Origin: Eopsaltria australis
Taxonomy: Eukaryota; Chordata; Aves; Passeriformes; Petroicidae
Assembly: GCA_034509425.1 (NCBI GenBank)
Contig: JAVTVJ010000143.1
Span: forward strand, 4,713,001-4,777,000
DNA length: 64,000 nt
Direction of reading: 5' to 3'
How positions within the stretch are numbered: the first letter of the stretch is position 1; each line of letters opens with the position of its first letter. Under the pieces are notes generated by a model. That model was not told the DNA's origin, made no database searches, and saw only the letters and a program-made list of their open reading frames with translations. This document shows positions 1-13,549 of this stretch, in pieces. A program made the position numbers and the translations under genes.

Positions 1-3000
1 TAAACACAAGATGACTAAAGTTAATTTGATTTTTCTTCCAGATGTCATCATTAAAGAAAGAATATAATTTAGACATCAGTAGATAAAAAGTATGTCAATG
101 AAGGACAAGTAAAAATTCAAATTACTGAGGAGCAAAATTAAGTTAATTTTAGAGTGGAATGTTTGTAAGCAGTGTGTAATCAGTCTTCAGTTTAAATGAC
201 TTAACTAAATAATCTATTATTATGTGCACTAGCAAATCGAGCCTAAACATGTACAAGTACAAAAGCTAAAAGATCCAGCTACAGTCAGCATGTGATCACA
301 TACAAAGGACTTTTAGTAAAAAAATATACTTTTTGTCCGTGTCAGTTTTTGGGGGAGTTTTTTATACTTTTAAACATCCCTAACGGCATGAAACACAGCT
401 GAACAATCCACTGCATGTTTCACTAGGGGTAACGAGGGCCAAATTCCAGCCCAAGGTACAAACCTCAACATTTTGATGACATCCATGAGTGTCATACGCT
501 GACATTTGAGCACGGTCTATCCAAAAGCAAACACAACGAGACGTTCTCCGATGCTGTTTGAGAAGCCTGTTGCTCACTTGTCACTTGGGCCACTCCCATG
601 CCCAATTTTCTTTTCAGCAAGCAGCATTATGCTCTGTACCCCCCACTCTGAGACAATTACTCATTCCAAGGAATAACAGCACAGTAGTCCCTGAGCGAGC
701 GCGTTCAGCCATCATCCGTGGTGCTGAGCAAACACCGGCACTCGGGGTATCATGCCTAAGCTTGGCCCTGCTTCTGGAGCAGGATCAGCACAAGCCAACC
801 AGTCTGGCAGGACTGACAGACACTGCCTTCAAATCACGCATCACCTCCACCCCAGAACGTGCCCGCAGGGGCTCCCTTTGCAGGATTTGCTGAGGGGAGG
901 GAGGGGGTGGATAAGGCACGTCTCCCTTGGGAATCCAAGTGCTGCTTGCAGAAGAGGCACAGGTTTGAGTGTCTGTGACTTCCAGTGAGACCTGTCCCCA
1001 AAAGGTTGCTGCTTTTGAAAAAAAATCACTTAGACTCTTCTTGAAAATTGTAGTCCTTCTACATAATTCAAATGTTATGCCTTTGATACTTAAATATGTA
1101 AAATAATAAGATGTAAAATAATAAGAAGGGAGGCATATGGGTTTAGACCAGGACAAAACTTCTGCAATTTCATGCACCGAAACCTGTCTAGCTTTACCAC
1201 TTGTGACTTTCCTGCAGTTCTGAAGACTTGTATCCAGTTCTTATTAAAACACAGATTGAGGTTAAACATGGAAATATTTAGGCTCTTTCCTTAGGCCTGA
1301 CTTTTCTAGGTCATAGTAATGCATGGGTAGGAAAGTGAATTAACTCAGCACTGTCCCACTGAACATTTTTTTAAAGGCTCACATTCACAACACTGTAGCA
1401 TTCTCCTGGCTGAGCATCCTCATCTCATTGCCAGATCTGAGCTGCTCCACTGAGTAAGTGAGCAAGACAATCTTAAAGACTTACTGTGAAAGCCTAAATT
1501 TCCACAAACCCAACTACCTGACCTACTGATGTGAAATTTGCAGAGAGGAAAAAACCCCGACAGTTGTCACAGTTCCTGACCTCTTTCTAGGAAGTGCTCC
1601 TGTATCCAATTACTTCCACAGCATGAAACCCAAGTCAAGAGCTGCCATTACTAATGAAGGACATCAGTTTATCTCTAATACTCCACCAGGATGAACACAA
1701 GACATACCCAAAGGTGGTTGGAAGCAGCAGCATTGCACATGAACCCTCAGTTGTTGGTTCCCCAGCTTTGGAAACCTATCACTGCCTTTGATCAGGAAAG
1801 AAACCTCAGCTCTGCAATCTTGCATTCAGGCCTGCTATGGTTTTAACCTAGTGCAATTAGCATCACTCAGTGTGGGTGCTGATAACAGAATTACTTCTGT
1901 GGTGTAGGCAGATCCATCCTCCAGGAAGGAGTGAGATCAGGAATGGATCCCCACGACAGGCACACGTTACTGCCAGAGCAATCTGGCTTTGTAGAATCAT
2001 GTTATGTCACTTTTATCTCCATCATCATTTTTGTCCTGACTTTACTACACTGCATAAAAGCTGGAAGTAGAAATGCACACAGAGATCCCTAAGATGTGCT
2101 ACATTGATATTTTTGAGGTGCTTATGGTGTTACACTGCGTGAAAACAGATGTTTATAGTAAGCCTTGACATTAATCTTATGCTGGTAAATTATTCTAGAG
2201 GGGAGAAATCGACTTACACTCAGATGTAAGGCATTGATATCAATCTTCCTTTTTTCTCTGTCATTTGGCAAAAGGAAGAAGAGAATCTTAGTCATTACTG
2301 CTGGGTGGACTTCTAGCCAAAACTGATTGCTAGAAACATTAAAGAAATCCTTCTTAGCTCAGAAAAAAAATTCAGAGATGAAAAAACAGTGCCAAAAGTT
2401 TATGTCAGCAATTTAAAAGAGGCAAGACCATATCACCACTAATTCATATAAAAAATGAGTCAATTTTATGTTTACTGATAATTTGTTCATCCTCATCTTC
2501 AGCACAAGCAGCAAACATTTATAGCCTGAAAACAAACATTCAGTGAGTGTCCAGCCTGGCCTTTCTAAACAGCAAACAACTCAAGGTGAAGCTGCACTGC
2601 ACACATGCCCAAATCCAGGCTGTGCCTCATTCCCTTGGGCTGAGAGGAGAACTGGGGTTCAGTGTAGAAAATCTGGGAGGCCTGCAGAAGTTGCACTGCC
2701 TTAAGAAAAGACATGAGGGAAGAAATGGGTCTTAATGGCAGCAAAGCAAAAAAAGGCAGCCAACAGGTACTGTGACACTTGCTGCTCTTCCTACGTGACA
2801 GCACGACAGCATTCAAGGAAAGAAACACGGAGAAGGAGCATTAGAGAGTAGGATTTGCAGCAGCAGTTTTAATGTGTTCCCAAGTATTCCTTCCTTATTA
2901 GGAATCTCATCAGCTAATTGCTCCTGTGCCTGGAAAAAGTCCTGGCTTTCCTGACACAAGCGAGCTGCTGCTAACCAGCATCCAGCACAGAGTGCCCAAG

Positions 3001-4303
3001 GACTTCTCCTCCTCCTTCCCAGCACGGAGCAGCTGAGCAGGCCAACCATTCCATCATGAGTGTGTTACAGTGACAGCTGCCCTCCTCCTCATCCCATTTC
3101 AGTGGGGGAGCCAAGGCAAGACATAAAGGAGCTGCAGCATCTTGGCAAGGGCCCTTATTAGGCAAACAAACTCATGTTAATCTTTTATATAAAACATCCG
3201 CTGTGTTGCAGGCGACTTTGACATGGGTTAGGAGTTGTGATGATTTCCTACAAGATACAATCTCTACTGCACAGTGGAATCTGCTCATCCAGTGCCCTGC
3301 CAGCAGGGATAACATCTGCTCTCTGCATATGGCTGCATCTTCTCCTCACAGTTGCATTCCTTTGTGTGGTCTCTCCCTCCTACGTGTATTCCCTTTCTGC
3401 CTTTGCCTGTGCTTTTCCAGGCCTTTTCCAGCCACAGGTCTCCAGTTCCCTCAGCATGTCTCTGGTTCAAACTCCACAGGGTGCCAGTGACCTCGGGGGG
3501 CTGAGGAACGGAGAAGGAGGGTGGAAACTTGTGGGAAGGTGAGCAGTAGGATGGGGGAACTCCTTTGACCGGAACCCTGGGTTTCTTCAGGAGTTCGAGG
3601 CCTTGGAACAGCACAGTGCAAGTGCCACAGCAATATTTCTTCTTCTGAATAGAGACTCTCCCCCTAGGAGATTCCACGCTTATGGCAGCATGTTAATTAT
3701 TCATTCAGATGCTTTTTAGCTCCACTTTGTTGCTGTTAAACCAGGAACAGAACCACATAACTGAGCAATTTACCAGGCACTTAATTGAGCTCCAGACCTG
3801 GAGTGCTGAGTGCTGTCTGCAGCTCAGTCTCACGACTTCATTCCTGCAAAGGTAGAGAGAGAAACCACAGGAAACTACAAGGATGATGTATTGTGTCTTA
3901 GTGAGCATTTTTCAAATGCACCACCTTAGGAAAAGCAAGGCTTAGGAGTATTCTAATGATTCAGCTTATGGTATTAGCCAAAATTCCTTTTTTTCCCCTC
4001 CTTCACTGAAAAGTTATGACCCTTTCTTTCTCATGATGAACAATGGTTGCTAACTATAGCATGGTGTAAAGGTGGCAGCTCTTAAACCAATCATAAAGAT
4101 TCACCAAAAAAAGGACCTCAGTAGCAAAGTGCTGTCACTGGCACTACTCCCAATCAACCTCTAGGATATATCCAAGACAAAATTTATGGTCCATAAAAAC
4201 AATCCATAATTCTAACTTGCTTTGATTTCAGCACAGTAGCTTAAATATTTATGTAGCTTAAAAAAGAGTGGCTAATGGCTGGATATATCCTGGACTCTGG
4301 AAA
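1..4303. other. Unique non-coding DNA, no gene seen
   Basis: I see no gene here. The short open frames (up to about 130 codons) overlap each other on both strands and match no family I know. The stretch is AT-rich except about 2.55-3.66 kb, which is moderately GC-richer but has too few CG dinucleotides for a CpG island. The only local structure is the perfect 15-bp duplication at 1096-1125, listed separately. No CR1 or LTR remnant is recognisable by eye. Confidence 0.7.
1096..1125. repeat. Perfect 15-bp tandem duplication
   Basis: The 15-mer ATGTAAAATAATAAG occurs twice in direct succession (1096-1110 and 1111-1125) without a mismatch. A two-copy AT-rich duplication with no decay suggests a fairly recent replication-slippage event. 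No function is implied. Confidence 0.9.
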
Positions 4304-4478
4304 CCTTCCTTCCTTCCTTCCTTCCTTCCTTCCTTCCTTCCTTCCTTCCTTCCTTCCTTCCTTCCTTCCTTCCTTCCTTCCTTCCTTCCTTCCTTCCTTC
4401 CTTCCTTCCTTCCTTCCTTCCTTCCTTCCTTCCTTCCTTCCTTCCTTCCTTCCTTCCTTCCTTCCTTCCTTCCTTCCT
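4304..4478. repeat. Pure (CCTT)n / (AAGG)n microsatellite
   Basis: This is 175 bp of uninterrupted CCTT tetranucleotide, about 44 units with no substitution. The plus strand is all pyrimidine and the minus strand all purine (GGAA repeat). Because 4 and 3 are coprime and no frame produces a stop, the array reads open in every frame, as PSFL repeats on one strand and KEGR repeats on the other. Those frames are artefacts, not genes. Such long pure arrays mutate quickly in length and can form triplex (H-DNA). GGAA is also the core of ETS-factor sites. The assembled copy number may be inaccurate. Confidence 0.98.
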
Positions 4479-4616
4479 GCCTCCTTCCTGCCCCTTCCTG
4501 CCTGCCTTCCTGCCTCCTTCCTGCCTCCTGCCTTCCTGCCTTCCTGCCTTCCTCCCTCCCTCCCTTCCTCCCTTCCTCCCTTCCTCCCTTCCTCCCTTCC
4601 TCCCTTCCTTCCTCTC
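4479..4616. repeat. Degenerate and octameric flank of the CCTT array
   Basis: This continues the pure array and stays almost wholly pyrimidine, interrupted only by scattered G. About 4479-4550 is built from TTCCTGCC-type units. From 4561 to 4608 there are six perfect copies of the octamer TCCCTTCC, then a TTCCTCTC remnant. The two unit types look like successive higher-order variants of the same tetramer that spread by local amplification. Unique sequence resumes at CACACAG. Confidence 0.93.
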
Positions 4617-7600
4617 ACACAGTTTGGATTGGTATTTTTGGGGTGTGCTATTTTGCAAGCCATGAAAAGCAGAGAGCTGAAAAGAGGTGGGCATGCAAGC
4701 CAGTTATGATGGCTTTTCCCAGTAGTACAGGATAATATTTTTTTATCAATTCATGTCAATAAATCTTTACATCTCTTTTCTCCCACTAGAGACCATCAAT
4801 AAACTCATCTCCAAGGAAAATAAGAGAATAGGCAACCTCTCCCTACAGCTTTCTATATAAACAAGCCCTGCCTTTCCCCTCCCTGAGCACGGGCAGGGAA
4901 TCAGTCCTTGGCCATTGGGTGAGATCTTAGTGACAGGGAGTTTGCATACCAGCTACTTTAGTTGCTCTGCACCAGACACACTTTGATCTTACGATCAAAA
5001 CACGCTCTCATTTTGAACATTTGCATCCCTGCCACGCACAGATGAGCTCTAGCCATGCAAACTGGCTGTGCTTACAGGACTATGCAAAACATCCCTGAGG
5101 ATTATACAGGAGTTTCTAGCACTTGGGAGAAGTAGCAGCAAGAAAAGCTCAAGAAGGAACAACAACTCCTTTTATTAAGCAGTTTATTGTGTTACTCTCT
5201 GCTCCCACCTGGGAGAAAAGCCTGGATGCCTGTTAATGGGCTCAGTGGTAGATTAGATGCCACTTGTACAAAAAATATGTGGCTCTTGCCAATAGAAATC
5301 AGACAGAATGTTTCACAATTAGCTGCTAACTTCTGATTTTAGGAGGACGGTTGTGAAGGAAAAGAAACCCCTTTTCCTAACTATGTATTTATTTTCAATA
5401 TGAACAAAAATAGTACTTTGCTATGGTGTCATTAAGGTGAGAGTTTGAACTACTTGCTAGAGAAATATATACTTTATTGCCTTTATTTCTTAAAAAGCTG
5501 CAGTTTGAAATTTCCCAAGCCATAGGAAAGTTCAAATAAATTACTGTTTGTATAGCCCTCTTAGGTCTTCACATGAAAAGCATAACAGGTGTATAATATC
5601 TGCCAGCACAGCTGTACCATGAGTTAAATGTCATGGTTTAGCCAGTTTTACTGGCATAAGTTTTCACCCAGTGCCCATCCAAAGCATTCAGCATTCAGAC
5701 CTACATTAACTCTGTGCTCAGAACAAAGTCCTGGATGCATTTTCTTGCCCATTAATAGCCTGAGACTGCAGGGTTCCACTTGAACAGCAAGGTAAATAAA
5801 GCCACATCTTCATGTGGATAAAAGATGCCAAAAAGCCAAAAGGCTTTGTTAGCGTAGATGCTTCACAAGAAGTACTCAGTCTTCTGAGACCTCAGCAAGG
5901 GGAGAAGTTCTGGGTTTTTTGCATCCTTTTCACTGCAAAGAAAGATCCTTGAAGGACCCCTCTAACACTGTGCTGCCAGTAAAAGGTTTTTTCCCCAATT
6001 TGTCCATGCCCCGCTGTGTTACAGCTCCTGCCAGGCCGGCCCCTGCTTGGTCAGGCCAGCTCCAGCCACCTCCTCCAGGACACTGGGGTATGGTCAGCCT
6101 GCCTCAAGGGACAGAAACACGGGGCAGCTTCTGATCCTCACTGGAGGCCTGGGAGAAGGGAAAGGTCAGGATGCTCCCTGGGGGACCTGGTGTGGGCACA
6201 GTTTCAGCAGGAAGGGTGGAGGTGACTGCCACCCCAGAGCAGCCCACAGCACAGAGATTCAGGAGCTCCAGAAAGAGATGGGAGCAGTGGGTTTGGATCC
6301 CCTCAGGCAAAGGAGGGCCCTAAACCTGGGTAACCTGCTTTCTGGATGAGACTTCAAAGCTGGGACTGCTCCTGCTCTCCCACTCACACGCCCTGAGGTG
6401 TGGTTTTACACACACCCCTCACCAAGGGCTTCCTGATGGCTCTTCCTAAGGGCTGTGCACAGGCACTGATCACTGGGGTGGGCTCTTTCCCCGAGCTCCA
6501 GGTGCCCTCACATCCTCTACTCCACATCCCCCAGATTCTGCAACTCAACTCAAGGGCCCTTTTTGTATGCCTCAGGTCCCTTCTAATAAAAGGAAGTGGC
6601 CCTTCACTAAACTAACAAGGTTTTCTGAAGATAAAATACCTTAAAGGCTGCCAGAGCACAAAACCAGACAATATTCATAGGACTGATGGATTGAAAGACT
6701 CAAGTGCCCAGAGTGCCTCATGTGGCACCTCCAAACCACACTGTGGCTCTGAGCAGAGGTGTCAGAAGACATCTGCCCACACACTAAAGGAAACCTTGGA
6801 GCTACCATCCCTGGAGAGAGCCGAGCTCACAGAGTTAATTGCATCAAGTCTTATGGGGGAAAAGAAAAGCATCTCTCAGGTTACTGGGAGGTTGCTGGGA
6901 GCACCTCTGAGGGCATCGAATTGCACAGGCTGGTTATTCTCTGTGCCAATGTGCTTTGCTGAATGCAAAATTAAAACAGCTAATTAGTATAAGTTCAGTT
7001 TACATCAGCCATAAGCTATTTAAGTGATGTGACTGCAATGAGGAAGTCCACAAAATGTTTCAGACAAGAAAGTGTTCTGCTTAAAACAGAAGAGCTTTCC
7101 TTTGGATATATTGCTTTTCTTTTCTTCAATTTGTTTGGGAAAGAGTCTGGTTAAGGGTTAAATACAACTGATGGACTTGGTGCTTGCTTATCCTTTAGCT
7201 CTGCTTAGCAGCCACTACAAAATACAGGTATTATGAGATATTACTTTCTAATATTTTAGTATCTTGAAAACTTCAGGAATATATTTTACTCAGTGAACTT
7301 CTCCTAGTTTAGTAACACCATCAAATCTGCTCAACTGCTCTAATAGTTACTGGTACTAACTAACCTGTTCCCACTGAAGTCAACAGCAAAATTGTTGTTT
7401 CTGAGTACAGGTTCAGGCTCACATGAATCAAAAGCTACCACAAAAAAAATAAAATTACATTTTGAATAAGATATATCTCAATCTCAATATAACTCAATTT
7501 CTTGCAGTAGGTTCAGTGCTTTTCCTCTCAAGGATTTGTACACTGGCAATTAAAAGGGGGGTTTTATTCCTTTGTAGTACTCTTTTATTAATGCCCATAA

Positions 7601-8999
7601 ACAAATATGTGAACAGGCTCAAAAGATTCATTACTCAGTCCGAATGACACAGTCAGTAGATGAACTCTCTAGCAAGCTTCTTTCTTGCTATACTTAAAAG
7701 ATTAATGACAAAGGAGAAAACAGAAACTTTGAATTGCAAGAGCTTAGTGTGTTCCACCAGCTGACAAAGGAAAGGGGATGAATCCCTCTGCTCCCACCCA
7801 GGGAACAGATATTTCATTGTTCCTTTGCTTGGTAACTGTCCACAATTTGTCTGAATACCTTTCATTTGGTAATGGCCAGGAACTGAAATCTTACCATCTG
7901 ACATGGCAGAAGGACAAGATGGTTCTGAATAGAGGAGCAAGGGAGAGGATTTTAAACAGACAACCATCCTTTCAACAACTACAATGAAGCAGGTACAGAG
8001 GCAGAAACGTCCTGCACAGGACACTGAGCTGACATTCAAACCCTAGAACAATCTGTGTAATAAAGCAGCAGTGTAATGAAGATCAGCTTCCAGCAGTTAG
8101 AATTCACAGAGTAGTACAGACCTGCTTGAAAAAGTTACTTCTAGAAGAGATCCGAAACGTTGACAATTTATTCCCTCCCCCATCTCCAGTTTAAAACCTT
8201 ACGAAACTGAGAGCTTGAAATAACTCTCATTCAGAGATCAATGATTTCCCATAGTGTGCCTGATTTTATCTTGCTTCCAGACTGCTTTGATTGTTATATC
8301 ATTGAGTATGAATTACAAAGCATTTTAGATATTACACACCCAGATTTCATGAATCTACTTTTCCAGAACAGAGAAAATTCTAAGAGAAGGTTTCCAAAAT
8401 CTTTCAAATCAGTCCTAGGCAAAACTAAAGCCTTCTACACTGAAACTCTCTTCTGAGCCTGGAGAATGTATTTATTTGAATTTACATCGTTGTCACAAAA
8501 ACGGTTATTTGCAAGTCACTAACACAAATACACAGATGTGCAGTATTTTAAACCCATTTGTATCAGATCATTTGCAAACATTATCTCTTGCCTACAGTAA
8601 TATTTTTCATCTATTTAAGATGCTTGCAGAGAAAAGACAAACCTGGTAAAGAGAAGCAGAGGATACAAGAAGCTGAAGCAATGCAATCATAAGAGAGTTC
8701 CTTGAATGAGCAAGGCATTGTCGACAGGAAAAACAGAATGCAGAACAGAGATGAGTGGCTGCTGAGATAATTTAAGAGCAGCAGACAGTGTCCCAGATTC
8801 CTTACTGGACCCATAGGTTTTCCCTCATTACTCACTCTTCGTATGGCTATTAAAAAATACAACAGCAGAAATGTCTTCTTTGCTCTGAATGAATCCCTTC
8901 ACACCCTGGAATCCAGGGAATCCAGGAAAACTTTCTCCAAAAACAAGCCCAGATTTCAGGACAAGGCTCCTAAAACCTCCCAAGATGAATTAATTCAGT
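4617..8999. other. Unique non-coding DNA, no gene seen
   Basis: No gene or recognisable transposon. About 5.93-6.56 kb is GC-richer and carries several overlapping short frames (up to 100 codons), none with a motif or flanking splice signals that I can support. A perfect POU octamer ATTTGCAT lies at 5019-5026. A 9-bp tandem pair (GAATCCAGG) lies at 8909-8926. The rest is ordinary AT-rich sequence. Confidence 0.65.
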
Positions 9000-11900
9000 G
9001 CTGCTCAGAACTTGGATGCCATAGCATCCAGCAGACACCAAAAATCTCCTTTTCACCTTGAGTGTAAGAAAAAATGGATATATTGGAATAACTTCTTGTA
9101 CACTGGTGTTAAAAAAAAAGTGATTGGTAACATTTTGGCCTGGAATTTCTGCAGATTCTGGAGGTAAACAGATGACAAATGGCTGTAACTGTAATGAAAG
9201 AAACTGGGAAAAAACAAAAGGGATGAATAAATGAGAATGCCAAGTAACGTGCAAAAGAAATAAAAGGCTTGTTATATGCAGAACACAAATGCAAATTCTG
9301 AAACATTAGTTCTGCTAATTTTGCCAATTCTGATAAAAAAATTTCACTTGAAATACAAAACAACAACAACCAAAAGAAAACCAGCTTGACAAAGTGCTTA
9401 GGGTTATTTGGAGGGATTTTTTTAAAAGAAATTTGAACAGGAAATTCGTTATTTATTTTTACAGTAGGAAGCAGCTACTTTTAACCCTTTCAGCACAGTG
9501 AAATGCACAATGCTACAGTGTGATGAAAGAGGTCTTTGTCAGGCCACAGTATGTACATTGTTCTTCTGCTGCCCTGGTTATTACAAAGGATGCACTTTAC
9601 ATCAAGGGAAGGAACGTGGCCCTGGTGGCCTGGGTGGTGGCAAGAATCACGTAGATAAAGTCTGCTTCAGCTGCTCCATTGGGACCAACTCCTGGCTGAG
9701 GTTAAATGGAAATAACGATGGAGTTGTCACAGTCAGGGATGTTATGAGGGTCATGGCTGTGTGAAATGAAGTAGGAAATCAATTCATTAATTTCAATTGT
9801 CGTGAGATGTTTTCACAGGCTGGTCCCAAATGTTTTGCTTAAACCCTGAAAGAATGAATATTTTCTGTAAGTATAAATACTCTTTGGATTTCAACAACTG
9901 TGAAGATTGATAAGCTTTCATTTGTTTATTGATCAGCTCCTGAGAAATAGTGACAAAACTAGAAATAGTGAGTGATTTAGATTTTTTAATCTTACTGATT
10001 CTGTACAAAATAAGCCCTGTGAATCTGGAGAAACAAGGAAGAAAGCAATAAGCAAGAACACTAAGAAACATGCAAACATTTCAAGAACTGAAAATTAGAT
10101 AATGCAAACAGTCTTTTCTACTGCTGTTCTGAAATTTTTCATCCACATTTGTTAAATTTGGTGTTCTCTCATCTATCCCTCAAATACAAATATCAATAGG
10201 TGCAATACAGAAGTTGGAAGCACCACAAACAACTGGTAACAAACAAGCTGGGAAATGCTTGGTTTCAGTGAAACGTGAACAGGCTCTGGCTGCCCCTGCT
10301 GAATGATTTGTATTGTTGGATGGTTCTGGCATTTTAATATTGCTCAATAGAGCATTAAATGGCACACACGGATACAAAGATGCAACAAAAGCTCAGCGTG
10401 AAACAGGAAATTTTGAATTACAGACACAACACTGACTGTATAATTCATACATCATTTTTACACACTAAAGAACCTTCTTTAATGCATGTAGGAGAAGCTC
10501 AAGATAAGAATGGTGTTTGCAGCAACTTCACTAGCAGGTTAAGGGTTTGTTAGCATTGAATGGCATTTTAATTGTAATGTTTGCTAAAATTGATGGAGTT
10601 GTGGTGACTGAGTCTATAAACAATTTCCTGCAGTTGGTGCCCCATTTTTTAGCAACTGTATAGAAGGGATGGCCATGCAGAGAGGAGTGAAAGCCCTCCA
10701 CTGTCAGGAAAACCACAACCAACCAAAGAGAATGAATGTCATGTTTGTTCTAGACCAGTGAGGATTTAATAAACAGCAGTATGAAGAACTTGTTGGCTAT
10801 CTCAGGAAGGCCACTGCATGTCACAGTTGATCACCCACAAGCAAAGATTAGTCTAAAAACACAATTCAGACTCCAGTCAACACTTCTCTAGCAGAATAGT
10901 ACATTCTCTTCACCTCTGTGGGTTTCACATGGTGTAATTCAGGCAATCAGGTGCTGAAGGGAAGTTGTGGCACATCTTTGCATGCAGATCAGCAGTGGAC
11001 TGGCACAGAAATTCTGCCCATTGTAACAAAAGATTACTTTCAGTAGCCTTCACCACTTAGCAGGAGGGATTGGAAGAGATAAGAAAAAAAATCCCTGCCA
11101 CAAATACTTCAAAATCAAACAAAAAATATGAGCTAATACTGAGATAAAGCAATAGGTGCTACAGGATTCACCTTTCCTAGTGTACTCTGTGGAAGAGACT
11201 GGTGTCAAACCCAGTCATTTGGAATGACAGAATGGTGATAAACTGATAACATTTGATACAGGTTTTTTCAGCCTTTCACATTTCAGAGTGTTGGTAACAC
11301 TGCAAACAGCAGCTGTGCAATGTCCTACCCATGGTTCTGCAGCAGGCAAGGGCCTGCAGCCCTTTCACTGAGAAAGAGCAAGGGGAAAGAACTTAAGAGC
11401 AGAATTTTATAATAGAAAAAAACAGATCTGTATTTTTTTCTAGTGTTTCTGCTTGGAACCTGCCTCTGTCCAACACTGCTAACCTGGGAAGTCAATCCCA
11501 CCAGCACTGCCTGTGCTTGCTCCTGGAGGCAGAACTGGAGTAAAAACAGCAACATCAGTTGTTCTCAGCTCCCCTGAGCCCATCCCAGCAGATTCTGCCA
11601 GTGTCAGATTCTTCCTCTCCCTTCTGTTAAGAGTGGCACAGAGAGGTGCCCAGGGTAACTCCTTTGCCCAGCACCTCAGGCTGTCCTGGCTGCTCCAGAA
11701 GGGACAGACCCCACTGGCCCCTGCAGAGACAGCAGCTGCCTGAGACCCAGCTGAGAATCTGGAAATGCCAAAGATGGGGTTCCTTTGGTGAGCCCTCCCC
11801 CAGGTGCATTTTCTTACAATAACTCCTAAGGATCTGCAAAACAAACCCCTCTGCAGGCAGCACGTGGGAGTGGGGATGGGTTAGGCTTTTATCACTCCAA

Positions 11901-13549
11901 CAGAACATGAATTCCATGGTGGTGATGAGCCAACAACCCACTCGAGGAGATTGCTTTTGAGATAGACAGAGCTTGTATCTGACACTCCTGGTGAGTGAGC
12001 ACCACCCAGCCAAGCAGCTCTGCACCTTTCTCTGAGGGAGAAACAGGAAATGCAGGCACATTTGTTTGCTGGCTTGCCTGGGTTGCCATAGCTATGCTGC
12101 TGTCTTTTAATTCTTCTTGATGCTGCTTTGCACTCAGGCAATAAACAACAATCCCAAGCCAAGTTTGACAGTGGGATATTAGCACTGACCGGACTACAGA
12201 ATACCAAAACTACAGTAATAACCAGAATCTAAAAGAACAAGTGAGCTATTTTAAAGTTGACTCATCTCTTAGAACATGAGCCATATATTAATTTATATAT
12301 TAATTTAATTCCTCTGACTGAAACAGAGAAGGGCTGTCTAATTTACAAAGTTTTTCGGGTCATACTGTGTTTTCTCCACTATAATTTTAAAAGTATCTGA
12401 AGTGGTGTCAGAGGTCACACATCAGGTCTCTAATCAGATAAAACTCACAGCATAACGATTTGAGTACTTAACTTGATTTAAAGAGGTGAAGAATGTGACT
12501 GCTGTGGACTGAGAGGACTTCTTGGTATAAAGAGATAGAGTTTTCACAGACACTCCATAATTAGTGTTCATGTTTATTCCTCTTTAAACTTAAGGCCAGG
12601 GTCTGGTTTTCCATTCTTAATTTAAAACACTCCAGAATGACGTTGTTTTGATTTTATCTTCACTAGAATTAACTCAAAACACTTGATCAGAAGGATCACC
12701 ACCTATTTTCTATCCTTTTGCATGAGTTATGTAAATGAAATATTTACTCTTGGAGAAGTATAATGAATAATATATTAAATATCAAAGAGGTCCATTTCTG
12801 GAAAGATATTTAAACAGATGAACTACTTGGAGCAAAGACTACAAATCAATCATAAGCTTTGCATGCAAGCAGGACAATTTATGTATATATAGCCATGCTT
12901 AAACACCAATCAAAATTCTACAGTCCTTATGCAGGCAAGACTGCCTCCAAAATCCTGAACTGGAAACCCAGCATCTGGCCAGAGACATATTTTCCACAGA
13001 ACAATCACTACATTTATTTTTGTGTTAGAAAGAACAAGCTGAAGTTGGTAACTCTTCCCTAAAATTAATGGCAATTTTTTTTCCAAGACACAGAAGCAAG
13101 CAAGGAGGTGAAAATTTTGCTCCAAGCCATCTCGCTGTGAACATATTATTTTGTGAATAAAATCAAACCCAGAATCTTAGCTATATAATACTGTTTTTAG
13201 TATCACTAGCATGGGTTTATTAAAATTAAAATGCTGAAAACACTCCTCCATTTTCCATGTTCATTCATTATTTTTGTACTTTATTCAGTTCAGACAATGA
13301 GACAAGTATTTTCCTTTTCCTGCTCCCACCTCCTCGGCCAAGGACACAAAGTGTCAGCTTTTGAGAGATATTTTACAGACACCAAAACTTTTCTGCCTTC
13401 ATTGAAAACTTACGAAAAATACTCCCAGCACCAGGAGGGGAAATAATAAACAAACACACAGCATTCCCAAATATGCAAAATAACTTTGATTCATTGCAGT
13501 GTTTTCATTATTGGTTTTATTTAAGATTCTATTTTATTAGTTAGTAGCA
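9000..13549. other. Unique non-coding DNA, no gene seen
   Basis: No gene found. About 11.48-12.06 kb is GC-richer and gives overlapping antisense frames of 97-144 codons. They contain no domain and shadow one another, so I treat them as chance. A perfect 12-bp AT duplication lies at 12283-12306. An octamer ATGCAAAT is at 9289-9296. About 12.33-12.50 kb is non-repetitive, with AGGTCA-like half sites, and could be a conserved element, but I cannot test that here. Confidence 0.6.
12283..12306. repeat. Perfect 12-bp AT-rich tandem duplication
   Basis: ATATATTAATTT is present twice back to back (12283-12294, 12295-12306). It is a simple slippage-type duplication in AT-rich DNA. Confidence 0.85.

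Noticed and set aside
4241..4735. Open frames of 140-155 codons encoding PSFL or KEGR repeats
   Set aside because: They are translations of the CCTT microsatellite, open in all frames simply because the repeat contains no stop codon.
5632..5660. GTCATGGTTTAGCCAG as the start of an avian LTR
   Set aside because: Only the first dozen bases resemble such a start. No TATA box, polyadenylation signal or matching end follows.
11479..12207. Stack of minus-strand frames of 97-144 codons
   Set aside because: They overlap in different frames in a GC-richer patch where stops are rarer, and no domain is visible.
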